The notes below the pieces were generated by a model. The model was not told where the DNA came from, searched no databases, and was given only the letters and a program-made list of their open reading frames with translations. The translations under genes and the position numbers were made by a program. Of a DNA stretch of 39,991 bases, positions 7,272 through 13,783 are shown piece by piece (position 1 is the stretch's first letter; each line of letters opens with the position of its first letter). Source of the stretch: Gammaproteobacteria bacterium (GTDB lineage: Bacteria > Pseudomonadota > Gammaproteobacteria > Steroidobacterales > Steroidobacteraceae); contig JAIBJM010000050.1 of assembly GCA_020029535.1 (NCBI GenBank), forward strand, positions 1-39,991, read 5' to 3'.

Positions 7272-7625
7272 GAAAGAACTGGACGCCCGCGGCTTTCGCC
7301 GCATCGGGCTCTATTCCGCTTCGATTCACCGAGCCGCATTCCACGTCTCGGCCCATCCGGGTCACGATCCCTGGCGCAAGAAAAAATCGAATGAGCCGCT
7401 GATTGCTCCGGCCCCTTCGGCCCATCCGTCAAGGCAACCCTTCGGGCGGAAATCGCGGGACCGTGACTCGCCGCAAAAAGCGCGGCTGCGTCCGCACCAC
7501 TCCCTTTGCGATTTCCGGCCTGTGACGGATTTCCCCCGCTTGTTTGTTCGCACCCATCGGGGTGCATGCGCACCCCGCTTTCTCATTGCCTGAAGTAGGG
7601 GGCGTCAAGCGAAAGGAAGCGAACC
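7272..7625. other. 354-base region without a supported gene
   Basis: It lies between the divergent XRE gene and the hypothetical gene at 7626. Both strands have open frames of about 115 codons (starting 7240 plus and 7573 minus), but neither has a recognisable ribosome-binding site or known domain, and they mirror each other. It holds small hairpins, such as GCACCC-ATCG-GGGTGC near 7550. It could be a long leader or control region of the mobile element. I see no firm function. Confidence 0.35.
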
Positions 7626-8027
7626 ATGACTAACGAACAAATGTTGCAGAACGCCCTAAGAACCATTGCCGCAATCCCATTGTGGGGAGAGCCGATCACC
7701 AATTCCGAACACGGCGACAAGAGTGAACTCGCCGCAATCGGTGAATACGATCTTGAAGAGGATGCGTATAACCCTTGTTGCAGCGCTGAGTCAGATTGGC
7801 TCAGTCATGCGGTTGAAACGGCCCGCGCAGCGCTGGCAATGATTGAATATGTAGGCGCTATCGATGAAGCGATGAGTCAATTGTTTGGCCTCAACATGTG
7901 GGATGCGGGGATCGAACTGGAGCGTATTGAGCGCGCATATGCGGATGGCGAGACCCCCCAAGACTTTTCTCTTCGCTTCGGCGAGAAATATGGGCTGACG
8001 TTGCGTTCTGAATGGCAATTCCGCTAG
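7626..8027 (+). CDS. Hypothetical acidic protein on mobilizable element
   Basis: A 133-aa acidic protein that I do not recognise. It begins T-N-E-Q-M-L-Q-N-A-L-R-T-I-A-A-I-P and ends in a region with D-G-E-T-P-Q-D-F and R-F-G-E-K-Y-G-L. It has no signal peptide, membrane segment or obvious catalytic motif, and only two adjacent cysteines near residue 50. A strong ribosome-binding site (AAAGGAAG) sits 8-9 bases before the ATG, which makes it likely to be translated. It reads opposite to its neighbours on both sides, the regulator pair and the mobilization genes. Similar small acidic proteins are common cargo or accessory genes of plasmids, but that is context only. Confidence 0.65.
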   Translation: MTNEQMLQNALRTIAAIPLWGEPITNSEHGDKSELAAIGEYDLEEDAYNPCCSAESDWLSHAVETARAALAMIEYVGAIDEAMSQLFGLNMWDAGIELERIERAYADGETPQDFSLRFGEKYGLTLRSEWQFR

Positions 8028-8064
8028 CCGAGGCGCAGCCGTCATTCGGCGGCTGCGCCGGTTG

Positions 8065-8244
8065 CTAAGGCTGGAGCGTTCGCGAATTGATTTCAGCTTC
8101 GAGATTTTCCAGCGATGCGAAGCAAGTGCGTTGCGCGGCGCTGTGAGGCGCAGAGCAGGCAAGAGCGTTGAAGGTTTCGTGGTAGAGCGTGTGCAGCTCG
8201 TTAGTGCTGCGGGATGCCAGTTCAAATCGGGTGATGAGTTTCAT
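8065..8244 (-). CDS. Small conserved-looking protein near relaxase (59 aa)
   Basis: A 59-codon gene running from the ATG at 8244 to the TAG at 8065. It begins M-K-L-I-T-R-F-E-L-A-S-R-S-T-N-E-L and ends A-E-I-N-S-R-T-L-Q-P. GGAGG stands five bases before the ATG, the best Shine-Dalgarno site in this part of the window. The protein is mostly helical in character with three cysteines and no known domain that I can name. It reads the same way as the relaxase and MobC genes upstream of it, about 160 bases after the relaxase stop, and is preceded by a leader hairpin. Longer frames on both strands across this stretch lack such a start site. Function unknown. Confidence 0.6.
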   Translation of the reverse strand: MKLITRFELASRSTNELHTLYHETFNALACSAPHSAAQRTCFASLENLEAEINSRTLQP

Positions 8245-8275
8245 CGTTTCCTCCGTTTGTTAGAGGCCCCGACCA

Positions 8276-8296
8276 CCGGAGCCTTTCTGGCCCCGG
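8276..8296 (-). promoter_or_regulatory. Leader hairpin upstream of the small protein gene
   Basis: On the minus strand CCGGGGCC and GGCTCCGG form an 8-bp stem (one G-T pair) around an AGAAA loop, about 30 bases before the ATG at 8244 and just upstream of its GGAGG. It may be an mRNA leader structure or the terminator of the relaxase transcript. There is no T-run directly after it. Confidence 0.35.
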
Positions 8297-8403
8297 ACGA
8301 AAGACAATCACAGGCGAAAGGCCCGGATGGTCTGTGGGTCGAAAAAACGGATCAGGAAATGAAGGAAGTCAAAGAGCGTTGAACTGACAGGACGGGAGCT
8401 TGT

Positions 8404-9723
8404 TCAGCGTTCCAGCTCTGGGTCGCGATCACGATCATGTTTGCGTGTTTGGAGTCGCTCGTGCTGTCCATGAGCATCGCGAAAATGTTTGCGCAAGTCG
8501 GGTGGCTCTTTGCCAGCCATCTGCATGTAGCCCGCGATGTCGCGGTGAAGCTCTTCAAGCTCCTTAGTGTTTGCCTGCCGTCCCCATTTGATTTGCTGAT
8601 GCAGCGTTCGGCGTTCATCGAGTTGGCGGGAAATCAAACGCTCCTTCTCAGCGCGGTCGCGTTGCACGGATTGCGCCGTCTCGAATTCATTCTGCCGTTT
8701 CGCTTTTGCATGCTGGCCGATCAAGCGGTCCCACAATCCCCGGAATCCTTTCCGAAGTCGCTGGGAGCGCTCTACAGCTTCTCTTGCCGTGCGCTCCTCG
8801 TGAGACTTGTCCAGCGCGGTGCGCTCGGCTCTTTGCCTTTGCACAATCTCCGTTCTGCGAAAGGACAATGACGCAGAAGCTGCGTCGCGACGTTTCTCGA
8901 TTTCTTCCACATGCTGGCGGAGCATGTTCGACATGCGAGAAGAGATTGCGGTCTTTGCTTGCTCGACCGATGGCAGATTGCTGGCATCTCCAAGCCTGCT
9001 ACGGACCTGCTTTGTGCGAACACCGACATACTTGGCAATCGCATAGACTTCGCCGCGATAATCGACGGCGACATAGCCACGCCGGTCGCCGCGCGCCAAA
9101 TAGTAGCCCCGTGCCTGAAGCGCTTGCCGAAAGGCTTTGGGCGAATCCGATATGGACCAGCACTCCTGAAACATGCGTTTGAGCGCCTTCGGATCGTGTC
9201 CGGCGCGCTTGGCTTGTTGCCATTCATGATGCGTGAAATTGACAGGGTCGCGCTCCTTGCTATCGACGAACCCGCGCGGCATCTGCCATCCATGCTCAAG
9301 GTAAAGTTCTTTGGACACATCCCGGAGCTTCAGCTTGAAGTGCGGCAGATTGATGGCCTTCATTTTCTCGGCATCGATCCGCGACCACACGACATGCGCG
9401 TGCCTGCGCCCGTCCTTTTCGTGAAAGACGACGGCTCGGGGCTGGTCGTCTAGGCCGAGCTTCTGTTCGACTGTCTCGATAGCGGCCTCGAAAGTGTCGA
9501 TAGAAACCTTCTCGTTAGGCGGCGGGTTCAAGCTCAAAGAGAAGAGGAACTGCTTGGCACGAGTACCTCGGCTTACCGCATAGGTTTCATGGAACGCCGA
9601 TTTGAGATCGTCCGAGAGAAAGCCGCGCAGCTCGTGAACATGCACATGCTCATTGTCGGTCGTCTTCAGGAGGTGAGCGGCGAGCTGGTTGCCCCCGGCG
9701 CGCTGGCTGCCCTTCAGGATCAT
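8404..9723 (-). CDS. Relaxase / mobilization nuclease
   Basis: A 439-aa protein. The N-terminal 150 residues carry the relaxase signature: H-L-L near 17, a long strand-helix region, and H101 followed by R-R-H108-A-H110-V-V-W, the histidine triad that binds metal for nicking at oriT. The catalytic tyrosine is not certain; Y48 is a candidate. The C-terminal half is a highly charged coiled coil (about 260-439) rich in Arg, Glu and Gln, usual for mobilization proteins. The ATG at 9723 overlaps the stop of the MobC-like gene (ATGA); a start 14 codons earlier lies inside that gene and is less likely. It would nick and pilot the plasmid strand during conjugal mobilization. No transfer (tra/virB) genes are visible, so the element would need a helper. 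Confidence 0.85.
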   Translation of the reverse strand: MILKGSQRAGGNQLAAHLLKTTDNEHVHVHELRGFLSDDLKSAFHETYAVSRGTRAKQFLFSLSLNPPPNEKVSIDTFEAAIETVEQKLGLDDQPRAVVFHEKDGRRHAHVVWSRIDAEKMKAINLPHFKLKLRDVSKELYLEHGWQMPRGFVDSKERDPVNFTHHEWQQAKRAGHDPKALKRMFQECWSISDSPKAFRQALQARGYYLARGDRRGYVAVDYRGEVYAIAKYVGVRTKQVRSRLGDASNLPSVEQAKTAISSRMSNMLRQHVEEIEKRRDAASASLSFRRTEIVQRQRAERTALDKSHEERTAREAVERSQRLRKGFRGLWDRLIGQHAKAKRQNEFETAQSVQRDRAEKERLISRQLDERRTLHQQIKWGRQANTKELEELHRDIAGYMQMAGKEPPDLRKHFRDAHGQHERLQTRKHDRDRDPELER

Positions 9724-10163
9724 CCTTGAAGCCCCAAAGCCTCCAGAAGGGTTTTGCGCAGCCATTGGATTTCGGCGCAGGCTTCCCGGAGAGCCTTTTC
9801 GGTATCCGGGTTGACGGGAAGGGACCCGGAATTCACCGCCTTGGCGAGCTGGTTCAGGTTGTTAGCCAGTCTCGCCTTGCCAAGCTCGCCGAGGAGTTTC
9901 CCGAGGGCCTGATGGTCCTTGACCGGGCGTTTGCGCCTCCTGCGGGGCTTGGTCGGCTTACCATCGAACAGCTTGCCCCGGATATACGCCCCAATGGGCT
10001 GGTCGCCAGCTTCCTGCTCCAGCCTGGCCCGTTCCTCGAAGGTTAGGCGTAGGGAGAACGGCGGAGCGGTCGTTTCGCGTGCGCGGCGGGTTCCGGGGAC
10101 CGAGACCCCTTGGAAGGCCCCAGAGACAGGCAAATTGCCCGGTATGTCGCCGGGGGTCCTCAT
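9720..10163 (-). CDS. MobC-like relaxosome accessory protein
   Basis: A 147-aa basic protein. A ribbon-helix-helix-like segment, P-P-F-S-L-R-L-T-F-E-E-R-A-R-L (about 34-48), is followed by P-I-G-A-Y-I-R-G-K-L-F, a lysine/arginine patch (K-P-R-R-R-R-K-R), and L-A-N-N-L-N-Q-L-A-K-A-V-N, the signature of the MobC/bacterial mobilization family. It would bind near oriT and help load the relaxase. The ATG at 10163 has GGAAGGA about 6 bases upstream. It is coupled to the relaxase downstream by a four-base overlap and its own start overlaps the end of a short frame upstream. The oriT is expected upstream, between about 10,164 and 10,400, though I cannot identify a nick site. Confidence 0.83.
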   Translation of the reverse strand: MRTPGDIPGNLPVSGAFQGVSVPGTRRARETTAPPFSLRLTFEERARLEQEAGDQPIGAYIRGKLFDGKPTKPRRRRKRPVKDHQALGKLLGELGKARLANNLNQLAKAVNSGSLPVNPDTEKALREACAEIQWLRKTLLEALGLQG

Positions 10164-10267
10164 GCCGCGTCCTTCCGGTAGAGCGGGACATGGGCATTGA
10201 GATAGCTATTCCATTCCTCTAGGGTCTCGAAGAGCGCGTTCGAAGTTTCTACCTCCGGGCGCGCCAT
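10160..10267 (-). CDS. 35-aa frame coupled to mobC, possibly the tail of a truncated gene
   Basis: The minus-strand frame from an ATG at 10267 ends in a TGA that overlaps the mobC start. Its codons look protein-like (E-T-L-E-E-W-N-S-Y-L-N-A-H-V-P-L-Y) and the ATGA overlap resembles the other junctions in this block. The ATG has GAGG only two bases away, too close for a normal site, so the start is doubtful. It may be the C terminus of a mobilization gene cut off by the element's end. No family recognised. Confidence 0.35.
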   Translation of the reverse strand: MARPEVETSNALFETLEEWNSYLNAHVPLYRKDAA

Positions 10268-10367
10268 TCCTCAGCGCCATCGGAATGGTTACGCGGCGCA
10301 CGGATTAAAATGATGCGCCGGTGAATCCTGCAATTCCGTGAATCAGCCAACAACAGCTGTGCGATCG

Positions 10368-10381
10368 GCACGCTAGCGTGC
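10368..10381. promoter_or_regulatory. 14-bp perfect palindrome at the accessory/chromosome transition
   Basis: GCACGCTAGCGTGC is a perfect palindrome located 22 bases before the GTG start of the glycosyltransferase gene and within 110 bases of the last mobilization-type frame. It could be an operator for the polysaccharide genes or a recombination core at the element's end. No direct repeat partner was found. Confidence 0.35.
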
Positions 10382-10403
10382 GCACATTGGCCGAGGAATT
10401 CAC

Positions 10404-11816
10404 GTGCACACCGTCGATTCACTCAGACCGCCTGTTCATCAGGGTCCCTGCAGGCCTGCTGCGTTGCCGCAGCATTCAGGGCCACCCGCACAGCCACAGC
10501 GCTTGTACCTGCCGGTGCCAGCGAAGTTCACACTGGTGTTTTTCGCCGCCGCCGCCTGGGCGATGGCGAGCGTCCATCTGTCCATGCCGTGGATCGAAGA
10601 CCTGGCGACGGTAGTGGGTTTCTGGCTGGCGCTGTTCGTGATCACTTTCATTGCCTACGTGCCCGGGTTCATGAATGCCTTCCTGATTGGTTCCATTCTT
10701 CTGGATCGGCGTCCTCCTCGAGTGGCCATCGGTGAATACCCGGAAATCGATGTGCTGGTGGCCTGCTACAACGAGTCCGGCAACATCGTCGACACCATAG
10801 AGAGCCTTGCCCGGCAGGACTATCCTGGGCGGGTATCGGTGCTCGTCATTGACGATGGCTCGACGGATGGCAGCCTGATGCTCGCGCTCACGGCGGCCGC
10901 GCGGCTGTCAGGGCCGCGCATTCACATCGAAGTTCTGTCGATGCCGCGCAATGGCGGCAAGTCGCGTGCGCTCAATGCTGGACTCGCACGCACCACAGCA
11001 GCGCTGGTGGCAACTGTCGATGCCGATTCCTGGCTGCGAACCGATGCCCTGCGCAAGCTGGTGGAACGGTTCCTGTCCGATCCGCCCAATACGGTGGCGG
11101 TGGCCGGCTGCGTGCTGGTGCGGAATTCGCGGGTGAACTGGCTGACGCGCGCCCAGGAATGGGATTATTTCCATGGCATCGCCGCGGTCAAGCGCATGCA
11201 GAGCATGTACCACGGCACCCTGGTCGCCCAGGGAGCGTTCTCCTTGTATACGCGCGCAGCACTGGAGCGAGTCAGTGGCTGGCCCGAGTGCGTAGGTGAG
11301 GACATCGTGGTGTCGTGGGCGTTGCTCAGGGACGGGTCGCGCATCGGCTATTGCGAAGAAGCGTGCCTCTTCACAACGGTACCTGCCACCGTGAAACAGT
11401 TTGCCCGTCAGCGTCAGCGCTGGTCGCGCGGACTGATGGAGGCCTTCGCCCGTCACGGTCGCCTGCTGGTCCAGCCGAGGATGTCGACCTTGTTCATATG
11501 GTGGAATCTGCTGTTCCTGCCGCTTGACCTGGTTTACACGCTCGCATTCCTGCCCGGCCTGGTGCTGGCTTTGCTGGGTTACTACTGGATTGCCGGCGCA
11601 ATGACCTTGCTGGTGCTGCCGCTCGCGGCGATCTGGAACGCCGTGATCTTCAAAGTGCAGTCGAACATGTTCAAGAGCCAGCACCTCAAGGTCCGCCGCA
11701 ACATCGGCGGGTTCCTCTTTTACACGCTCGCTTACACGATGCTGCTGCAGCCCGTATGTGTGATGGGATATGCGGCCGAACTGCTGCGGTTGCGCAAGAC
11801 GTGGGGGACCAAATGA
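10404..11816 (+). CDS. Membrane GT2 polysaccharide synthase (PgaC/cellulose synthase-like)
   Basis: A 470-aa processive-type family 2 glycosyltransferase. Membrane segments lie at about 42-58 and 70-100, the catalytic domain at 113-340, and two or three further membrane segments at 358-460. The full catalytic set is visible: D150-D151-G-S-T-D, D206-A-D208, G-E299-D300, and Q336-x-x-R339-W340. Such enzymes polymerise a beta-linked polysaccharide (poly-N-acetylglucosamine, cellulose or hyaluronan-like) from a UDP-sugar and extrude it across the inner membrane. The GTG start has GAGGA about 6 bases upstream. The stop overlaps the start of the barrel protein gene (ATGA), so both are made together, suggesting synthesis plus outer-membrane export of a biofilm-type polymer. 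No deacetylase or c-di-GMP domain gene is adjacent, so the exact product is unknown. Confidence 0.88.
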   Translation: MHTVDSLRPPVHQGPCRPAALPQHSGPPAQPQRLYLPVPAKFTLVFFAAAAWAMASVHLSMPWIEDLATVVGFWLALFVITFIAYVPGFMNAFLIGSILLDRRPPRVAIGEYPEIDVLVACYNESGNIVDTIESLARQDYPGRVSVLVIDDGSTDGSLMLALTAAARLSGPRIHIEVLSMPRNGGKSRALNAGLARTTAALVATVDADSWLRTDALRKLVERFLSDPPNTVAVAGCVLVRNSRVNWLTRAQEWDYFHGIAAVKRMQSMYHGTLVAQGAFSLYTRAALERVSGWPECVGEDIVVSWALLRDGSRIGYCEEACLFTTVPATVKQFARQRQRWSRGLMEAFARHGRLLVQPRMSTLFIWWNLLFLPLDLVYTLAFLPGLVLALLGYYWIAGAMTLLVLPLAAIWNAVIFKVQSNMFKSQHLKVRRNIGGFLFYTLAYTMLLQPVCVMGYAAELLRLRKTWGTK

Positions 11817-12745
11817 CGGGGGCTCGCCGGCTCGCGGGCCTGGTCCTGATGGTCATTGCGACGATTGGCACAGCGGCAGAGGAAGCCTCGATGGCGGTGC
11901 GACCGGAAGCCTTTCTATCTTCCGACGCCGATGACAACGAAGTGCGGAAGATGAGCCTGGGCTGGGACTGGCGTCACAGCGATCGGGACCATTGGACTGG
12001 CGTTGACGTACAGCAGGTGCGCTTCTCGGACGCAGACTGGTCGCACAGCGAGCAACGGGTTTACGGTCGCGCAGCCAGCACGCTGGGCACCGGCGCAGTG
12101 ACCGATGCCACCTGGCGCTGGCGGGTCAAGCTCGGCAGCAATGGGCATACCGCCCTTGGCAGCATCGGCCTGAACACGGAAGGGCCGAACAGGCGCGAGA
12201 TATTTTTCGAGCGTGAGGCGCTGGAAACCCGTGCCGGCGTGGAGCGCCGGCAGATGTACAACTTCGCCGGCGCGGCATTCGACCAGCCCTTCAACACGCG
12301 CACCAGCGGCACCGTATTGGCAGGTCTGCAGACCTTCGGTGACGGTAACGAGCGCATTCATCTGCGCGGCAATCTGGTGTTCTCCGCCGTTCCCGAGCAG
12401 GGTCTGAGTCTGCAGGTCCGCAGCCGCTACTATCACAACAGCGACCCTTATCTGGGCGGCTATTACTCACCTGAATGGTATGGTGAAGCACTGGGCGTGC
12501 TGGCGCTGCGACGCGTGGTGCATGGTTACACCTGGCGCGGCGTTGCAGGTCTCGGCCGCCAGCGCAATGCCGACGAGGGCTGGAAGCGGGCGCGGCTGCT
12601 GGAGTTTGGCTTCGAATCGCCGCGCTGGCGGCAAAGCTGGCTGCGTCTGGTTGCCGGTTATACCGATACGCCGGTCGCCACCAGCAGCGGCACCGGAAGC
12701 TACAGCTACCGCTACGGCATGCTGGAGGCGGTCGCCGTCTTCTGA
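11813..12745 (+). CDS. Outer-membrane beta-barrel protein coupled to the GT2 synthase (YaiO-like)
   Basis: A 310-aa protein with a signal peptide (positively charged M-T-G-A-R-R, hydrophobic L-A-G-L-V-L-M-V-I-A, cleavage near T-A-A-E-E). The rest alternates polar and aromatic residues in many short strands (for example the stretches ending D-V-Q-Q-V-R-F and L-S-L-Q-V-R-S-R-Y-Y), ends in F, and has no cysteine, all typical of an outer-membrane barrel. Layout resembles YaiO-type barrels linked to polysaccharide synthases. The ATG at 11813 overlaps the synthase stop; an upstream in-frame ATG at 11756 lies inside the synthase and lacks a signal peptide. It probably forms the outer-membrane exit for the polymer. 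Family assignment is moderate; outer-membrane location is well supported. Confidence 0.72.
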   Translation: MTGARRLAGLVLMVIATIGTAAEEASMAVRPEAFLSSDADDNEVRKMSLGWDWRHSDRDHWTGVDVQQVRFSDADWSHSEQRVYGRAASTLGTGAVTDATWRWRVKLGSNGHTALGSIGLNTEGPNRREIFFEREALETRAGVERRQMYNFAGAAFDQPFNTRTSGTVLAGLQTFGDGNERIHLRGNLVFSAVPEQGLSLQVRSRYYHNSDPYLGGYYSPEWYGEALGVLALRRVVHGYTWRGVAGLGRQRNADEGWKRARLLEFGFESPRWRQSWLRLVAGYTDTPVATSSGTGSYSYRYGMLEAVAVF

Positions 12746-12761
12746 GGACTGCGGAAGCGGT

Positions 12762-13061
12762 TCATGGAATCCTGCGCGGGGCCCGTCCGCAACCCAATGC
12801 CGCATAGCGCTGCCGCACCTGTTCCACTTTCTGGTCCTCTCTGGCTTCGGCTGCTTCGGCGATTACCGGGAACGCAGAACTGCTGGCGGCCTCGCGGCGT
12901 GCGACTTCGCCGCGGTTGATCTCGATACGCAGCTGTTCGCATTGCGCGGCCATGTCGGCGTCGGTGACAGCAGGTTTGTCGCTGGCGGGCGGCGCCGTGG
13001 CGCAAGCCGACAGCGAGCAGATGGCCAGCGCGGCAGGCAATATGAGGTAGTGAAATTTCAT
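12762..13061 (-). CDS. Small lipoprotein
   Basis: A 99-aa protein with a lipoprotein signal peptide: M-K-F-H-Y, a hydrophobic core, and the lipobox L-S-A-C with the acylated cysteine at residue 20. The mature part is alanine-rich and mostly helical with two further cysteines (C41 and C91) that could form a disulfide, and is about 80 residues long. No family recognised. It is convergent with the barrel protein gene (16 bases between stops) and lies just downstream of the TetR gene on the same strand, after a hairpin. It is probably an envelope protein of unknown function. Confidence 0.72.
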   Translation of the reverse strand: MKFHYLILPAALAICSLSACATAPPASDKPAVTDADMAAQCEQLRIEINRGEVARREAASSSAFPVIAEAAEAREDQKVEQVRQRYAALGCGRAPRRIP

Positions 13062-13085
13062 CGCCTCATCTGTAGCACGATTCAG

Positions 13086-13110
13086 CGCTCTGCGCAGTCG
13101 GCGCAGAGCG
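13086..13110 (-). terminator. Hairpin after the TetR gene
   Basis: A perfect 10-bp stem CGCTCTGCGC/GCGCAGAGCG with an AGTCG loop starts directly at the TetR stop codon boundary. It lacks a T-tract, so it may be a weak or Rho-assisted terminator separating the TetR gene from the lipoprotein gene. Confidence 0.5.
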
Positions 13111-13695
13111 TCAGTGGCCCGTTACGGCAGGCGTATCCACGCCGGTGAGCGCATCGGCCAGTTGCAGCGCCACGCGCAACGCGGCCTGCTGCAGTCGCGC
13201 TTCGCTGAGCCGTCCGTTGCGCAATGTCAGTGTTGCCGCGTGCAGCGTCACCAGCGCCATCGAACGGCGCAGGCGCACTTCAGGCGGGTCGCCGGCGGAG
13301 TAGAACAGCCGCGACAGCAGCAGCATCTTCCTGCGCAAGCCGGCGATCTGCGGATGGCCGCGCAGCGCGGTCTGGTTGCGTTCCATGAAGCGCATCACTG
13401 CCGGGGGGCGGCTTTCGCGCAGCTGCGCGGCGAAGCGACGCAGGATCTCGGCGCGGGTGGCCGCGTTGCGTGGCTGCCGCCGTGCCCACCGCAGCAACGC
13501 ATCCATCGCTTCGATGCGGTCCTCCATCAGGCTGGCGATGATGTCGTCCTTGGTCCTGAAGTGGTAGTACAGCGCCGCCTTGGTGACACCCAGCTGCAGC
13601 GCAATCTCGCGCAGCGAGGTCGCCTCGTAACCCTGTTCTGTAAACAGCCTGAGGGCTGTCTGCTGGATGCGGGCGCGGGTGTTCGGTTCATTCAT
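13111..13695 (-). CDS. TetR-family transcriptional regulator
   Basis: A 194-aa repressor. The N-terminal helix-turn-helix is clear: I-Q-Q-T-A-L-R-L-F-T-E-Q-G-Y-E-A-T-S (about 10-27), then L-R-E-I-A-L-Q-L-G-V-T-K-A-A-L-Y-Y-H-F (28-46) and K-D-D-I-I. The C-terminal ligand domain is arginine-rich and variable, as usual. It is divergently transcribed from the MFS exporter gene with 88 bases between starts, and that gap holds a 22-bp palindrome, so it almost certainly represses the exporter and itself, with an exported compound as inducer. The ligand cannot be read from the sequence. Confidence 0.92.
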   Translation of the reverse strand: MNEPNTRARIQQTALRLFTEQGYEATSLREIALQLGVTKAALYYHFRTKDDIIASLMEDRIEAMDALLRWARRQPRNAATRAEILRRFAAQLRESRPPAVMRFMERNQTALRGHPQIAGLRRKMLLLSRLFYSAGDPPEVRLRRSMALVTLHAATLTLRNGRLSEARLQQAALRVALQLADALTGVDTPAVTGH

Positions 13696-13701
13696 GACGG
13701 C

Positions 13702-13731
13702 TTGACGGTGCTGCGGGAGCCCGCCTAGGAT
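13702..13731 (+). promoter_or_regulatory. Candidate promoter of the MFS exporter
   Basis: TTGACG (13702-13707), an 18-base spacer and TAGGAT (13726-13731) give a sigma70-like promoter whose start point would fall about 10 bases before or at the TetR operator. A bound repressor there would block initiation or clearance. Confidence 0.5.
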
Positions 13732-13740
13732 ACTTCCACA

Positions 13741-13762
13741 TTACTAGCCGGCCGGCAAGTAA
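13741..13762. promoter_or_regulatory. TetR-type operator palindrome
   Basis: A 22-bp inverted repeat of the form TTACT-N-GCCGGCCGGC-N-AGTAA with only one mismatched pair (13746/13757). Spacing and AT-ends/GC-core design fit a TetR-family dimer site. It lies between the divergent TetR and exporter genes, just after the exporter's candidate -10. Confidence 0.75.
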
Positions 13763-13783
13763 GTCACGGAGAGGTCAGGTTCA

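Noticed and set aside
7229-7593. Frames of 114-117 codons on both strands
   Set aside because: No ribosome-binding site or domain, and the two mirror each other in the same region.
8062-8382. Rightward 106-codon frame
   Set aside because: It is the mirror of the small gene that has a strong start site and its leader; no start signal of its own.
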